Assembly: GCA_963807865.1 (NCBI GenBank) | Contig: CAWEDK010000025.1 | Coordinates: 62,001 to 126,000, forward strand | Length of the DNA stretch: 64,000 bases | Source: VAZQ01 sp963807865 | Lineage (GTDB): Bacteria > Pseudomonadota > Alphaproteobacteria > Rhizobiales > Xanthobacteraceae | Direction of reading: 5' to 3' | Shown: in pieces, positions 63,515 through 64,000 of the stretch | How the letters are laid out: each line of letters begins with the position of its first letter | Position numbering within the stretch: position 1 is the first letter of the stretch | Translations under genes and position numbers: made by a program | The notes under the pieces: model-generated | Told to the model about the DNA's origin: nothing | What the model saw: the letters and a program-made list of their open reading frames with translations, nothing else | Database searches by the model: none

Positions 63515-63815
63515 CAAAGCGACTCCTATAATTATCTTCTATGCAGCTGTGGGTGCGCGTAATGTTCAATGTCTTACATCGGAACGCAACCCGTGCGTGA
63601 CCCCCGGGCGCCGACAAATCACGCGAAATGCACTGTGAATATTATCTTCAAATATTGCTGGAGGTTAGTGTCACTTTGAAGGCACACCGGGTCCGATTAG
63701 TTGCGCTCGCAACGGTATCGCGGCGCTCCTGCCGGTAAATTAGGCAGGCGACATTCCACAGAAATCGACGGAATAAAAACCGCTATGTGCGCGGCGCAAG
63801 CTAGTTATGCGTCAT
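63515..63815. other. Intergenic region upstream of the XRE gene
   Basis: About 300 bp between lnt and the regulator, AT-richer than the average here. It contains the nonamer ATTATCTTC twice, at 63531-63539 and 63641-63649, 110 bp apart. Read on the minus strand (GAAGATAAT) either may be a -10-like element or an operator half-site. No gene is supported. Confidence 0.4.
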
Positions 63816-64000
63816 CTAGTCACGCAACCGGCGTCGGGATCGCAAAACCAGCACGAAAGCAACTCCGGCGATCAGGGCCGCCAAGCCATCGCCAGTACGT
63901 GCGTAGAGTGTAGGCGAGATCGGCTGGGGCAGGTTTGCATCGACGACCCCCTCGACGCCGAGCGGGAGGGACGCGATCACCCGGCCAACCGGATCGATCA
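63816..64000 (-). CDS. lnt: Apolipoprotein N-acyltransferase, C-terminal part
   Basis: The last 61 codons of a minus-strand gene that continues beyond the right edge; the stop TAG is at 63816-63818. The readable part, 'IDPVGRVIASLPLGVEGVVD' followed by 'ANLPQPISPTLYARTGD', matches the end of the nitrilase domain of Lnt. A final membrane helix ('GLAALIAGVAFVLVL') and a basic tail 'RSRRRLRD' follow. Lnt adds the third acyl chain to lipoproteins in the inner membrane. The position before the XRE-metK pair is the usual one in Rhizobiales. Confidence 0.88.
   Translation of the reverse strand, partial: IDPVGRVIASLPLGVEGVVDANLPQPISPTLYARTGDGLAALIAGVAFVLVLRSRRRLRD

Overview
The window is GC-rich chromosomal DNA from an alphaproteobacterium, most likely a member of the Rhizobiales (Hyphomicrobiales) near Rhodopseudomonas, Bradyrhizobium, Nitrobacter or the Xanthobacteraceae. 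This is inferred from gene order and protein style: an atpHAGDC operon lacking the Fo genes, mdh-sucCD-sucAB-lpdA in one block, rimP-nusA-ylxR-infB-rbfA-truB-rpsO-pnp, lnt-xre-metK-trmB, DUF2794, DUF2336 and DUF4337 proteins, Omp25/31-type porin-like proteins, and a probable ybhL leader RNA. No rRNA, tRNA, CRISPR array, prophage, integrase-flanked island or recognisable defence system was seen. Apart from a few insertions and one duplication this is a housekeeping region.

Layout. 0-6.5 kb: the 5' end of a moeB-like gene, a periplasmic PG-binding/trypsin-fold protein, enoyl-CoA hydratase, a histidine phosphatase, mutM, ubiE, a short membrane-anchored protein that looks like a polysaccharide deacetylase without its enzyme domain, and rppH. 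6.5-12 kb: the F1 ATP synthase operon (minus strand), interrupted by an Ohr/OsmC peroxidase gene between atpG and atpD. 12-19.6 kb: a DMT and an MFS transporter, a small collagen-like lipoprotein, priA, xerC, a DUF4337 protein and a small membrane protein. 19.7-31.7 kb: the TCA-cycle block lpdA, sucB, sucA, two outer-membrane beta-barrel genes with a decayed second copy of the sucD 3' end between them, sucD, a small two-helix membrane protein, sucC and mdh. 31.8-36.1 kb: an RND efflux pump and its adaptor. 36.2-43 kb: zapE, a GNAT acetyltransferase, thpR, and a tesA-ybbA-ybbP type cluster. 43.1-49 kb: a YbhL/BI-1 protein with a structured leader, another GNAT protein, DUF2794, and the divergent katG/oxyR peroxide pair. 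49-59.3 kb: the translation/RNA-decay superoperon pnp, rpsO, truB, rbfA, infB, ylxR, nusA, rimP (all minus strand), with an attenuator-like hairpin before rimP. 59.3-64 kb: an inverted-repeat element, a DUF2336 gene, trmB, metK, an XRE regulator and the 3' end of lnt.

A striking property is that eleven genes, most normally essential (priA, sucB, sucC, mdh, infB, nusA, rimP, trmB and others), are broken across reading frames by small indels while their neighbours are perfectly open. Where the event can be resolved it is usually a single extra base, often a copy of its neighbour. Nine of the eleven gene spans have length 1 modulo 3, i.e. a net +1. Consensus sequence errors explain this better than biological decay, so these genes are annotated across their full span and marked as frameshifted. 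The truly biological oddities are the sucD remnant between two omp paralogues, the peroxidase gene inside the ATP synthase operon, the apparently inactivated trypsin-fold protein, the collagen-like lipoprotein, and the leader and operator structures upstream of ybhL, rimP and oxyR.
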